Origin: Fidelibacterota bacterium
GTDB lineage: Bacteria > Fidelibacterota > UBA8477 > JABMPR01
Reading direction: 5' to 3'
Assembly: GCA_016784025.1 (NCBI GenBank)
Contig: JADHVL010000014.1
Span: forward strand, 1-64,000
DNA length: 64,000 bases
Positions 49,620-60,288 of the stretch are shown here, in pieces; within the stretch, counting starts at the first letter, position 1; each line of letters opens with the position of its first letter. The notes below the pieces were generated by a model. That model made no database searches and was not told where the DNA came from. It saw only the letters and a program-made list of their open reading frames with translations. The translations under genes and the position numbers were made by a program.

Positions 49620-51136
49620 TATTCGAAGACCTCAAACAAGAGATAATCCATAATAGGAACAATGTTTTCATTGCCGTCACATAAATGCAGGGGCAGACTG
49701 AAAAAGATAGATTGACCTGATCCAGATGAAGGTCTGAAAAGTTGTGCTACTGGTGGATTGCCTGTCCAGACATCACTTGAATTGCGGGAGTCCTGGAGAA
49801 TAAATAGATCCTGACTGGTCTCTCCATCGATAAGATTTGCAGGATAATATGCACTGACTCTCCGTGCGATGAGGGAGGAAGTCTTTAATGAAAGATTTGG
49901 CAGTGTCACAGTTGAATCAGTGATACTCAAGTCCACCATATTGATGTCCAGACCCGATATCATTCGTCCTGAAGGATTAACCACCCAGTTTGAGTCGATG
50001 CTGGTGAATGTATAATCTGTATCAATAAAAATACTGGAGATAAAAACATTACCACCAGCTTCCAGATAGGTACGTAAAGCTCCGTCGGCTCCTGGTAATG
50101 AGGGTGCTTCTGAATAGTGGTACCACACAACGGTACTAAAATAATTAAACATGGCCAACTGGTCTGTGGTTGCCGCAGGTAGTGCTTTTTCATCAAAGCC
50201 CAATTCGAACTCTGAGTAATTATCAACACCGAACAGGGAATCGAGAATGTCTTTGTAAAAAGTGTGAGTTGAACCATCATCAAGCTTGTAATCATCAATC
50301 AACAGGACATCACCAACAGGCTCTACTACACGCCATTCATTGGGGGAGGCGGCATCTGTTGAGTCTGGAAATTGCAGGAGATTACTGAAGGCACCAGCTG
50401 TATCGATGGCTTGTACATAAAAGGTATGTACCCCGGCCGGAATTTCAGTTAGAGTCACACTAGAGATATTCCCCTGGCGATATTTCCAACTGCTTGTACT
50501 GTCCAGTCGGAAGCGAATCTGATTTATTGTTTCCAGTCCATCAATATCACTAACAGACCATGCAAAGGTACGCGTAGGGAAGGTGACATGGGTAACATTG
50601 GGGTTGTTGCCTGACGTGGGGTTACTGCTATTGGCAAACTCAATTTCTGGATGTGAATTAGCCACAGGTATACGCAATGTAGCTGGAGACAGATCTAGCG
50701 CTCCTTGATTGTCCTCAGCTTTGACTTCAAAAAGGAATTCATCATATGAAATCTGAAGCGGGAGAAAGAAGGTGTCTGATTCGGCGGTGCTGCGAGTCCA
50801 GGTATCTTCAAAATTCCATTTATAATGATAGGCCACCACCTCACCATCAGGGTCTTCACCCCACCAGTACATAACCTGATGACTCGTGGTTGTGTCAGCA
50901 ATATTTCTGGTAAATATAAAGGTGGTATCTGATGTCGTATCAGACAAGACCGTATCAATACGATCAGGGGCAAAGCTTAAAAACAGGTGTGTTTCAGGAG
51001 CAGCATTTCCCAATCCTTCAGAAGGAAGATCATCAAGGAAAGGGTTTTCCAGAGACTCACATGCAACAATAAATAGAAATGCTAGCATCAAAACGATGCC
51101 GGTCGGGATTCTCATTATTGTACTTAAGTTACTCAT
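49619..51136 (-). CDS. Secreted lipoprotein with Ig/FN3-like modules
   Basis: 'FLFIVACESLENPF' lipobox; Ig-like segments. Confidence 0.7.
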   Translation of the reverse strand: MSNLSTIMRIPTGIVLMLAFLFIVACESLENPFLDDLPSEGLGNAAPETHLFLSFAPDRIDTVLSDTTSDTTFIFTRNIADTTTSHQVMYWWGEDPDGEVVAYHYKWNFEDTWTRSTAESDTFFLPLQISYDEFLFEVKAEDNQGALDLSPATLRIPVANSHPEIEFANSSNPTSGNNPNVTHVTFPTRTFAWSVSDIDGLETINQIRFRLDSTSSWKYRQGNISSVTLTEIPAGVHTFYVQAIDTAGAFSNLLQFPDSTDAASPNEWRVVEPVGDVLLIDDYKLDDGSTHTFYKDILDSLFGVDNYSEFELGFDEKALPAATTDQLAMFNYFSTVVWYHYSEAPSLPGADGALRTYLEAGGNVFISSIFIDTDYTFTSIDSNWVVNPSGRMISGLDINMVDLSITDSTVTLPNLSLKTSSLIARRVSAYYPANLIDGETSQDLFILQDSRNSSDVWTGNPPVAQLFRPSSGSGQSIFFSLPLHLCDGNENIVPIMDYLLFEVFE

Positions 51137-51164
51137 TCTATTTTTTAGCGCCCTATCAAATATT

Positions 51165-51220
51165 ACCCCGTCCTTTAGGACAGGGGCTAACCACCTTAAA
51201 TAAAAAGGACTTTAGTCCTG
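51165..51220. repeat. Dispersed palindromic repeat
   Basis: CCCCGTCCTTTAGGACAGGGG followed by AGGACTTTAGTCCT. Confidence 0.6.
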
Positions 51221-51234
51221 ATTAAGCCTCTTTC

Positions 51235-51269
51235 AAAAAAATCCCCGCCTGATGTTAGCCACCAGGCGG
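51235..51269 (-). terminator. Intrinsic terminator of the 51284-54124 gene
   Basis: Minus strand CCGCCTG-...-CAGGCGGGGATTTTTTT. Confidence 0.85.
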
Positions 51270-51283
51270 AAACCATTTCTTTG

Positions 51284-54124
51284 CTATTTCAAGAAGGTCA
51301 TTTTTCCTACCATCTGTTCTGTACCTGCTAGCATACGATAGAAGTACAAACCTGATGATACAGGACGACCCTTTTGATCTACTCCATTCCAGACAACCTG
51401 ATAGTCACCAGCATTCATGGATTGATCCACCAGAGTGGTCACAACCTGTCCAAGTTGGTTGTAAATTACCAATTGGACTTGTTGTGCTTCAGGAATACGG
51501 AAGGTGATATTTGTTGTTGGATTGAAGGGGTTGGGATAGTTACCCAGGGCATAACCTTCAGGGACAACCAAATCATCGATGGCTGTGGGATCTAGAATCA
51601 AGTCAGATTCATAGAGTGGTACCAACTTGTAGGTAGATGAATCCGCATAGGTGCCATAGTGATGATAAACCCATCCACGAACCTCTTCATAAAGAGATCC
51701 AACTGGAGGCAGGATATAGTTGGAGAGACTGTCTGAGTCGTCATCTACAAACACACCACCACTCCCATCATCAATGACCATAATGTCAAAGTTGGTGGGA
51801 TTGAGTTCTGTGATTACGGCATCCTCAACCTTGACAACCACATTGCCCCACTGTTCTGCAGTGGTAGGCCAGCGGAGATCACCTGTAGCAACCACAGGCT
51901 CATCTGGTACTTCTAAACCAATATCTAGAATGTCGATCTCAGTTGTGATCCACAATTCTGTCATATTTGAAGCATGGGTTCCTTCATGAGTATCAAACTC
52001 AAGGATTCTACCTGACAATTCAATAAAGTCACCCTCAAAGAGTACTGGATATGCAGTTGAATCTGGATTGTAACTCAAAATAGAAGACCAGGGTCCACCA
52101 TTCACATCCTGAAGGATAAACTTAATACCGTTTCCAGCATAAGAGAGCCCAGTAGGCATGGTTACAATTCCTTGAACCTTCACAATGGTCGTATCCGTCC
52201 ACTCCTCATGGTAATAGCTGGTATCAGCGAACCACACGGAACTATCTAGACTTGAATATTTTGGCATAAGATCAGAATATCTAACCTGCTGAATAGCCTG
52301 AATTCGTGTCAGACCATCATCGGTCTGAATATCGATAGCCAGACGGGGTTGGATTTTAAAAGCATTCCAGGAATAGTCCAATACGCCAACTACAGAGGAT
52401 AGCGCTTGGTCTTGGATTGGGGTATAGAAATAATCAGCATCATCATCAATGGCTAGTGAATTGGTTCCATCACTAACACTCCATTCACCACTTCCAAGAT
52501 CGGGATTATCGACGGTTACATTTTGGATTTCAACGAGAACGCCTTCATACATTTCCATGTCAGCATCTAGAGTGATGAGCATGGGCTCCATGAAGTTACC
52601 AGAGCTCAAGAACTCAAATTCTGTAATATCCAGCAACTCGGTCATATCAAAATATTCGTCCACAGTACCGGTAATCCGAATTTCATCACCTTCCATCAGA
52701 GCACGGCCTGGATCATAGACCTTAATACCTGATTGAGCGGCAAAATCATCCTGGATGAAATAGTATAGAATTTCGTCTTCAGGATTAAATGCATAAGGTT
52801 CAGCTGTTACAATTCCCTCAATGGTTACTGAAGTACCTGTTGGAATCGTACCATCTTGTATGGAGGCAATTGATGTGACAGAACCGCCATAAACGACATA
52901 GCTGGATGCTTCAGAGGTGCTTACTCCACCCAGATCATCTGTAGCACTGATGGTATAGCTAACCACTGCATTGGCTGCCTGAGCTGGTATGACACCAGTA
53001 TATTCATCAGCTTCACCTAAAGTCATCACCACCGTCATCTCAATTCCACTATCAACGACATAATTCAATGAGGCAGATGCCACAGATGAATTGTCGATGA
53101 TTGTAGCACTAACGCTAACGTCATCGGCCGGACCCGGGCTAGCAGGATCCTGGGATACACCTGTGATAAGTGGTGTAGGATCTCCAATTTGGGCAAGGTC
53201 TGTATAGTATCTGGGGAAGATCTGAAAGGTCTCATAGTAGCGACCTACGATTCCTGTGAAATTGAAATATCCTAACAGGGCTTCATTCATATGCAAATCT
53301 GTATCACCATCTATGCGCATGGTAATGGTCTCACCATTGGGATCAGCAACAGTCATGTTTACACTGGAGCTGGATGTTGGCCAGGTGCCACCTACTATGG
53401 TAAGACTATCAAGATGTATGAACTCAGATTCATAATCAACACCGTTGGCATGAATCTCCGGCACAGTCAAATTCTGAATGGCTGGTAACTCGTTTCCTGA
53501 ACTCAATACCTCAATGTCCGTTGGGGCAACTGGAGATACTTCAATAAGGTCTGCATAGATATCGATGGGACCCGTTACGATGACTTCATCTCCAACTACT
53601 AATTCTGCATCAAATCCACCGGCATAAATAACCAAACCACCAGTATCGTCCTGGATAGCAGCCTGAGTTGACGATCCAACAGTACCCCAGGTCGTGGCCG
53701 TGATAATACCTTGAACAGTAACTTCAACACCGTCAGCCATACCCCTGGCTTCAGCAATGCTGATTGGTGTAACCGCACCTAATTCTGTAATCCAAGTGCT
53801 AATTAAAGTGAGCTCACCAGCAGACAAAGCTGCAGAGGGTGGCATCTGTCCACCGTGAACGCCAGTATTGTTGAGTTTGTTATACAGCACAGATGCTGCA
53901 GGGTCACCGCTAACTACTCGTAAAGCAGGTGCGTAACTAGCAGAAGCTACAGCATCCACCAAATTGTCAAAGCTAACACCAGCAGCCAGGCTCAAACCAC
54001 CATTTGTACCATGACAACCGGCACAATTTGCAGTCCAAATGGGTTGAATTTCTGTCTCGTAATCCACCGCCAGAGCGCTGCCCACAGAGATACAGAGAAT
54101 TGATAAAAGTAACATTCGTTTCAT
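51284..54124 (-). CDS. T9SS-sorted protein with N-terminal c-type cytochrome domain and DUF5689/OB-like repeats
   Basis: 'YETEIQPIWTANCAGCHGTNGG...HGGQMPPSAALSAGELTLISTWI'; tail 'YALGNYPNPFNPTTNITFRI...EQMVGKMTFLK'. Confidence 0.88.
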   Translation of the reverse strand: MKRMLLLSILCISVGSALAVDYETEIQPIWTANCAGCHGTNGGLSLAAGVSFDNLVDAVASASYAPALRVVSGDPAASVLYNKLNNTGVHGGQMPPSAALSAGELTLISTWITELGAVTPISIAEARGMADGVEVTVQGIITATTWGTVGSSTQAAIQDDTGGLVIYAGGFDAELVVGDEVIVTGPIDIYADLIEVSPVAPTDIEVLSSGNELPAIQNLTVPEIHANGVDYESEFIHLDSLTIVGGTWPTSSSSVNMTVADPNGETITMRIDGDTDLHMNEALLGYFNFTGIVGRYYETFQIFPRYYTDLAQIGDPTPLITGVSQDPASPGPADDVSVSATIIDNSSVASASLNYVVDSGIEMTVVMTLGEADEYTGVIPAQAANAVVSYTISATDDLGGVSTSEASSYVVYGGSVTSIASIQDGTIPTGTSVTIEGIVTAEPYAFNPEDEILYYFIQDDFAAQSGIKVYDPGRALMEGDEIRITGTVDEYFDMTELLDITEFEFLSSGNFMEPMLITLDADMEMYEGVLVEIQNVTVDNPDLGSGEWSVSDGTNSLAIDDDADYFYTPIQDQALSSVVGVLDYSWNAFKIQPRLAIDIQTDDGLTRIQAIQQVRYSDLMPKYSSLDSSVWFADTSYYHEEWTDTTIVKVQGIVTMPTGLSYAGNGIKFILQDVNGGPWSSILSYNPDSTAYPVLFEGDFIELSGRILEFDTHEGTHASNMTELWITTEIDILDIGLEVPDEPVVATGDLRWPTTAEQWGNVVVKVEDAVITELNPTNFDIMVIDDGSGGVFVDDDSDSLSNYILPPVGSLYEEVRGWVYHHYGTYADSSTYKLVPLYESDLILDPTAIDDLVVPEGYALGNYPNPFNPTTNITFRIPEAQQVQLVIYNQLGQVVTTLVDQSMNAGDYQVVWNGVDQKGRPVSSGLYFYRMLAGTEQMVGKMTFLK

Positions 54125-54177
54125 GGATTTCTCCTTTTTGATTCAAGCTACCACTCAGGATAGCCCATTATTTCTCA

Positions 54178-56358
54178 TTATTTAATAACCAATAGCTTCC
54201 CGGTTTGGACATGGCTATTGCTTAAGTTTTCTACTGTATAAACATACATTCCTGTGGAAACAGGTTCATCAAATTTGCTGATCAGATCCCAGGGGTGTTC
54301 GCCACCTGAAAGCACTGTATTCCCAGAAGGCACTCTGCGAACATCTCCACCATTGTACTGTGCGCCCTCATGGTCAATTTCTTCCACAAGATCTCCACTG
54401 AGTGTGTAAATACGGATCTTTGAGCTGGCAGGAAGATTCCTGAACCAGACCAAACGTTCCCGCTGTCCATCACCATCCCAGGTGGCTCGCACGCGGTAGG
54501 GATTGGGATAAACTGATACTGGATAATTTGAGACATCTGAAGTTGGTGGAGTACCCGGTATAACACTTATCCGGTTTTCATTCTTGGAACTCTCTAAACT
54601 GGCCAGACCGGTATCTTCATCCCCACTGTCGAAAGCTGTGATGGCGTAGACCGTATTGTTCGGCCAACCATTCTGGACGCCCTGATTCACCCACTTGTAG
54701 TGATAGAAGTGTCCCTTGATTTCGATGGAATCTTCCAGACCCATATCGTTGTATATCTGTACCAGGTCAAGTCCAGAATCATATCCAAATTCATCACCGA
54801 TAAGATCAAACTCTGCCAGCAAGGAGTACTGGGCAGTATTCCCACTGGTTTTAGTACTGCCATAAATCCTATAACCAGCAAAATCAAGTTTCCTGGAAAC
54901 TGGATCTAAAGCTAATTCCGGAGCACTATCCCAGTATAAAGTGACTTGTTGATCTTCGGCTACCACAGCCAGGGCAGGTGAGGGAGGAGGTTCAGGAACG
55001 ATGTAGCGATCCAGCACACCATTTTCATTCAAATCCTCGCCAGCATCCAGAACTGAATTACCGTTAACATCCTCACCATTAAAAGCCTTCTGAGCCCAAT
55101 CTGCATTTTTGATGAGATCCTGGCGGCGATCAAAATTATTGCTGGAGCCTTGATGAGACCACGGAGCACCTATAACTGCAAAGACCACATTGATTGATTC
55201 ACCCACAGGCAGAACAAAGCCATCGTCTTCAGGTAAAGTACCAAAAGGGCCGGCTGAGACCAGCATCATCCAGGAATTAGGTAGATCCAGCCAGGGTTGA
55301 TCCTCGTGACTCTGAACAAAATCCTGGTCATAAAAAGGGGAGCTGGAAAGCTTGCCATAGCGTTCCTCATCAGATATAGGCATGTTAAATTCTGGGATAT
55401 CCATATTCTCTGGACTATTCCAGCGCCAGGGATTGTAATAAGTGTACCAGTCTCCCTCTGCATCAGCATGGGAGGTTGATCTTTTGTTGGGACCATGAAG
55501 GGCCATAATGCCGAAATACGCACGCGACCATCCATCATCACCATCATAGTCATACTGGTAGCCAATATTACGGGGATAACCATTGGTATTGTAGGACCGT
55601 TCAAAACTGTTGATGTTGTCGTACCAGCTAAACCCACTGCCAGGTTCCCAGCGACTTTTGTAATTCATGTTGTTGACAGAGGCATCTGCCCAGATACCGG
55701 CATAGACATCTTTAATATCCCAACCTGTCCCCGAAGAATCGACAAGATCACTTCGGTTGGTAATGGTATAGTCTAGAATCACAAATGATTCCATGAATGA
55801 ATGGCTCCAGGCATAGGACTCTAAATGGACCTCAATACCCAGAGGTACATGATTGATGATTTCAGAGTCAGTGTCCTTGAAATCTGCCAACAAATCTTGA
55901 TGGCTGACTGCTTCAAGCGAAAAATAGCTGGCCAGGGGGGAGGTGCCTGCAGAGGAAATACTGGAGCGAGTTTGAATAGTGTCACCATCTGCAGCTGAAG
56001 TGGTAAATTCGAAACCCTCTTCACCATAATCAAAGGCGCCATCAACAATAGCTGTAGACACACGGGGGAGTCCTGGTACACCATTAATGATGGGGATACC
56101 ACCAATCCATAAACCACCGTAACTCATGAGCTCAACCATCTCTCGCTCAGTACCATATTGCTTGTAACGACAGGAGGCTTGATTCGGATTGTTCCAGCCT
56201 TCACCGATGATTCCAAAATTGGTTACAGTGAGACCCATTTCCCCAACAATGGTGGTATTGTCATAATCATCAATTGCAGCTTTGTTTAACTGAGCAAAAA
56301 CTGGATGTAGAGATCCAGATAGGATGAATATGAAGGCTGCAAATACGGTAATGCGCAT
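54178..56358 (-). CDS. Large secreted protein with T9SS-like C-terminal tail
   Basis: Signal peptide; 'VSVYPNPYRVRATWDGDGQRERLVWFRNLPASSKIRIYTLSGDLV...TGKLLVIK'. Confidence 0.82.
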   Translation of the reverse strand: MRITVFAAFIFILSGSLHPVFAQLNKAAIDDYDNTTIVGEMGLTVTNFGIIGEGWNNPNQASCRYKQYGTEREMVELMSYGGLWIGGIPIINGVPGLPRVSTAIVDGAFDYGEEGFEFTTSAADGDTIQTRSSISSAGTSPLASYFSLEAVSHQDLLADFKDTDSEIINHVPLGIEVHLESYAWSHSFMESFVILDYTITNRSDLVDSSGTGWDIKDVYAGIWADASVNNMNYKSRWEPGSGFSWYDNINSFERSYNTNGYPRNIGYQYDYDGDDGWSRAYFGIMALHGPNKRSTSHADAEGDWYTYYNPWRWNSPENMDIPEFNMPISDEERYGKLSSSPFYDQDFVQSHEDQPWLDLPNSWMMLVSAGPFGTLPEDDGFVLPVGESINVVFAVIGAPWSHQGSSNNFDRRQDLIKNADWAQKAFNGEDVNGNSVLDAGEDLNENGVLDRYIVPEPPPSPALAVVAEDQQVTLYWDSAPELALDPVSRKLDFAGYRIYGSTKTSGNTAQYSLLAEFDLIGDEFGYDSGLDLVQIYNDMGLEDSIEIKGHFYHYKWVNQGVQNGWPNNTVYAITAFDSGDEDTGLASLESSKNENRISVIPGTPPTSDVSNYPVSVYPNPYRVRATWDGDGQRERLVWFRNLPASSKIRIYTLSGDLVEEIDHEGAQYNGGDVRRVPSGNTVLSGGEHPWDLISKFDEPVSTGMYVYTVENLSNSHVQTGKLLVIK

Positions 56359-56494
56359 TTAGCCAAGATAATTATCTGTACGGCTAGTGGAAGGAAAATT
56401 CAGCCCAAAAGGGGGCTAATCGGGCACAATTTCATCACCTCAAGGATAATGAAGAAAATGAGCTGTATAAAGGTCAAACGCGGTGGGCAGTCAC

Positions 56495-57817
56495 CTATTT
56501 TAAGTGCAGGTTTACCATCTCATTCTGTATTTTCCAGAAACGCCTGTACGGGAAGTGAGGTTTTTGTTCCACACTCTCAGTTTCCAGCATGGCGATGAGG
56601 GCATCTGTGGTGTCACGCTCCAGGCTATAAGCCTCTGCAGTAAGGGCGGCCTGCTTGCCTGCTTCCACTTCCTCAGCTTCCTGTATCCATCGATTTTCCA
56701 ACACATCAAATTCCCGCCGTACCAGTGTATTGCGATGCTCGAAATCCAGCAAAATCTGACGGTGGAGTTCCTCATGATGCCACCAAAATATATCATCGTC
56801 AAATTTTTCCAGATCCTCCCCAGCAAAGGATGTTGGGAGGGGATCATGACCAAACCAAACTGGCTTGAAAACTGATGTACAGGGGCTGGATGTGGCTGTG
56901 GCCCAATAGGTCTCTTTATCCTGAGTCATATGGGCTACAAAAGAAGCTGTGGATTGGGAGGCCTGTCTGGCAGGACTGGCGCCGGCGTGTGCGCAGACAT
57001 GATTCATGAGAAAATGATTGTCGGGACGGTAAGATCCTTGGCCGTGATCGCGGAGATGAGCAAAGGCATCTGTGAGAGAATAATTTTTGGTTCTCAACAT
57101 CTCCTGTGATCGGGACTGTCGGACTGCACAGGCAGAAAATTTGGTATAAAAGGTATCGGAGTAACAGTTGGCAAAATGGAAATCAGCCTTTTTCTTGATC
57201 CAGCCCTTTTCCAGAGCCGTGTAGATCAAATCTTCATGCATGAGGTCAAAATCGTTCCCAATGGTGAGACCATTGCTGATGGCATGGTAGTCTTCCACCT
57301 TCTTGGCTACCCACAAATGCCCGGCTGTTTCCAATACCCAGGCTTCATTTGGATCGGCAATAAGAAAGCTGTTGTGATAATAAAAGGATTTATTCTGGTA
57401 CCCACCGTTGCCACCCTGTCCATATTTTTCCAATAATTCGGTGATGGTTTCTAGAGCACCCCTGGCGGAGCTGCGACGCTCCAGAGCCAGACGCAAGAGA
57501 TCCATTCCAGTGAGGCCACCCTCTTTCTGGACTGGCATCCTGGTGAATACCGCTTCATTTCCAATGACAACGCCTCGATCATTTGCGCCTATCTCGGCAC
57601 CCCACATCCAGAAGGGACGACTGATGAGGACGGCATGAGTTTCCTCTACCTGAGAAATGCTCATGTGTGTGCATGCCACCACATCACTAGGGTCATGGCG
57701 ACATTCTGGATGATACTCCAGAAGTTGAACTTCCGCAGCTTCTCGATCACTGTTTTTCCCAAAGATCATGCTTCCATCTCTGGTCACGGAGGGGAGGGCT
57801 ACAAAAGTATCACACAT
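56495..57817 (-). CDS. C69-family dipeptidase (secernin-like)
   Basis: 'MCDTFVALPSVTRDGSMIFGKNSDREAAE' N-terminal nucleophile Cys. Confidence 0.88.
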   Translation of the reverse strand: MCDTFVALPSVTRDGSMIFGKNSDREAAEVQLLEYHPECRHDPSDVVACTHMSISQVEETHAVLISRPFWMWGAEIGANDRGVVIGNEAVFTRMPVQKEGGLTGMDLLRLALERRSSARGALETITELLEKYGQGGNGGYQNKSFYYHNSFLIADPNEAWVLETAGHLWVAKKVEDYHAISNGLTIGNDFDLMHEDLIYTALEKGWIKKKADFHFANCYSDTFYTKFSACAVRQSRSQEMLRTKNYSLTDAFAHLRDHGQGSYRPDNHFLMNHVCAHAGASPARQASQSTASFVAHMTQDKETYWATATSSPCTSVFKPVWFGHDPLPTSFAGEDLEKFDDDIFWWHHEELHRQILLDFEHRNTLVRREFDVLENRWIQEAEEVEAGKQAALTAEAYSLERDTTDALIAMLETESVEQKPHFPYRRFWKIQNEMVNLHLK

Positions 57818-57928
57818 ATCACTTATCTCCTGAAGGGGTTAAGACTGCTTCTGCCATCACATCATCAAAGACATGCTTTTGCTTTCAATCTGCGCTCATC
57901 TGTGTAAATCCGTGGCTCAAACTCATCC

Positions 57929-58840
57929 TCATCGTTTGATTTTGCCAGGCAGGACAAATTCATATCTTTGTCCAAGGAGTTTGCTTTTGATAAAGCGATC
58001 AATTCTTCTCAAGCCAAGGAAAAGTCTCCATATGAGCTTATCCTCCTTGTAGTAGGCTTCAATCGCAGGTTTATCCAGAGCATCCATTTTGCCAGACGTG
58101 CTGGTGTTGATTGTCTCGATCCAGCTATCTACTAATTCAGGACATTGCTCCTTATATAGATTAGCAATCAAATCCGTATAAACCAGTCTTCGATCATAAT
58201 AGCGCGTCATGACATCTTCCAGAAACAGCCAGCGAATGAGCCAGCGCAAGAAAGAAGGCGCACTTTGTAACAGGAGCTCAGGATCAAGTGTCTCCGTTCC
58301 ATTTTCCAACATGAGGGGTGTACTTGTGTCGACGTAAGCCATTTCCCCTGATTCAAGCAAGACCCAATTGGACAATTGACCATCAATAGCCAATCGAATT
58401 TCAGGATCATTTTCTGAGTTATAAGTCCAGACCTTTTCAATTTCCTCAACAATCCTTTGAATCATGATCTTGGGAATGTCAGCATCCGGGGTATGAATTA
58501 ATTTGTGGCAAAATCGGGAGGGAGGAAGTTGCTTTTGGAGAATATAGAGCACTGCAATATCGCCATGCCCGCTTACAATTTGGGTAGCGTCTTCAGGCAC
58601 AAATAATCCAGCTCTTCTCAGCCGTTCACAGTATTCTTTATATGCCGCGGCATATTTTTCAGCAGCTGAGATGCTGGCAAAAAGGGGCATGCGTTTGGCT
58701 GCAATTTCAAAATCATTGTTGATCTGGAGGACGCAGGATATTTCACCATAGCCCAAGATTTCACATGGGATTATTGAAGATATAGGGTCTCTGGGATTGA
58801 GATCATTCTCAAATTGCTGAAGTGTAGCTTGGTCTAGCAT
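57929..58840 (-). CDS. Kinase-like (APH-fold-like) protein, possibly DUF6206
   Basis: 'FEIAAKRMPLF' (beta3-Lys-like), 'AIDGQLSNWVLLESGEMAYVDTSTPLML' (D-x5-N and following Asp). Confidence 0.55.
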   Translation of the reverse strand: MLDQATLQQFENDLNPRDPISSIIPCEILGYGEISCVLQINNDFEIAAKRMPLFASISAAEKYAAAYKEYCERLRRAGLFVPEDATQIVSGHGDIAVLYILQKQLPPSRFCHKLIHTPDADIPKIMIQRIVEEIEKVWTYNSENDPEIRLAIDGQLSNWVLLESGEMAYVDTSTPLMLENGTETLDPELLLQSAPSFLRWLIRWLFLEDVMTRYYDRRLVYTDLIANLYKEQCPELVDSWIETINTSTSGKMDALDKPAIEAYYKEDKLIWRLFLGLRRIDRFIKSKLLGQRYEFVLPGKIKR

Positions 58841-60136
58841 TCAGGCCTCATTCCCGGAAAAGCGCCTGAGAATTCCACTACTCTTCTCTTTCGCCATGAG
58901 TGCAGTGCGCAGCTTTCGGGCAGCATTCATGGCGCTGTCAAGTTTCTCCATAACCAAATCAATCTCTTCATCAGTAATAGTGAGTGGGGGTAGGAATTGA
59001 GTCACAGAGGTATCGTTGTTGGCATAGATCATTAAGAGGTCCTGGTCATAGGCCGCTTTTGTCAAGGCAGGACCGCCATATTTATCTCGCAACTCCAGAC
59101 CAATCATGAGGCCAGTTTGGCGAATACCGATAAAGAATTTAGGATATTTCTTCTGAATCCTGTCCAGCCCTGCTCGGACTTTTCGCCCTGCTTTTTGAAC
59201 CCGATCCAGAAAAATGGGCTCACTCGATATCTGAAGCACCTTTTTAGCTACCCGACACCCCAATTCTGAACCACCATAGGTTGAGATGTGGATAAAGGGA
59301 TCCCGTTTAAAGATAGCATCAAGAGGCTCTCTTATAACCGTAGCAGCGATAGGATAAATGCCACCGGAAAGGCCTTTGCCCAGGATCACCATATCGGGTG
59401 TAATCCCGGCATGTTCAAAAGCCCACAATTTGCCCGTACGTCCCAAACCAGACTGAACTTCATCCATGATGAGCAAAGTTCCATTATTATCACATAACTC
59501 TCGAACTTTTTGGAGATAACCCTCAACAGGCATGACCATCCCCAGCGTGGAGGGAACTGTTTCAAGAATAACTGCAGCCACTTCTGGGTCAAGGGCTTGA
59601 GCCAGTGCAGCTGCATTATTAAAGGGGACTTGAATCATATTTGAGGTGTTGATACCAAAGGGTTCACGATACTGTGCATCACCGACTGTGAGCGCTAGAC
59701 CAGTATGTCCATGGAAGCCACCAGCAGCCGATATTATTTTGGACCGGCCAGGCTGTCCACAAGCCAGTTTTAAAGCCAGATCAACTGCTTCACCACCACC
59801 CACACCAAAAATACAAATGTTTAAATCGTCAGGCATGGTAGCGGTGATTTGTTGAGCGAGAGCAGTACGCTCCTGGCTCATAAAATGGTGGTTGCCAATA
59901 TCCAATTCATCCAGGGCAGACTTTAGAGTATCAATTATTTCCTGGTTGCGATGTCCCAGATTGAATACACCACCATTGGAATGACAATTGAAGAGACGTT
60001 TACTCCCATCCATATCATGAATCCAGGCGCCATCCCTGTTACCCATGACAAAGTCCATTCCATATTTTTTAAAGAAGGCAGCCTTGCCAGCAGAGACATG
60101 GGTTTCAAAACTTTTTATGACGCTTTGTTTATCCAT
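58841..60136 (-). CDS. Class-III PLP-dependent aminotransferase family protein
   Basis: 'FGVGGGEAVDLALKLA', 'LLIMDEVQSGLGRTGKLWAFEHAGITPDMVILGKGLSGG'. Confidence 0.92.
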   Translation of the reverse strand: MDKQSVIKSFETHVSAGKAAFFKKYGMDFVMGNRDGAWIHDMDGSKRLFNCHSNGGVFNLGHRNQEIIDTLKSALDELDIGNHHFMSQERTALAQQITATMPDDLNICIFGVGGGEAVDLALKLACGQPGRSKIISAAGGFHGHTGLALTVGDAQYREPFGINTSNMIQVPFNNAAALAQALDPEVAAVILETVPSTLGMVMPVEGYLQKVRELCDNNGTLLIMDEVQSGLGRTGKLWAFEHAGITPDMVILGKGLSGGIYPIAATVIREPLDAIFKRDPFIHISTYGGSELGCRVAKKVLQISSEPIFLDRVQKAGRKVRAGLDRIQKKYPKFFIGIRQTGLMIGLELRDKYGGPALTKAAYDQDLLMIYANNDTSVTQFLPPLTITDEEIDLVMEKLDSAMNAARKLRTALMAKEKSSGILRRFSGNEA

Positions 60137-60170
60137 AGATCAGTCCCTTGTGCACTTAGATCTTTTATAC

Positions 60171-60231
60171 TTCGACAGGCTCAGCAAGACAGAATATAAT
60201 TATTAATTGTCTCCCTGAGGCTCTCGAAGGG
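60171..60231. repeat. REP-like imperfect hairpin
   Basis: TTCGACAGGCTCAG...CTGAGGCTCTCGAA. Confidence 0.6.
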
Positions 60232-60288
60232 TGGATATCAAATTTCATCAGCGCGCACTCCTTCGTTCTATTAGATGCAAAAACCTGT

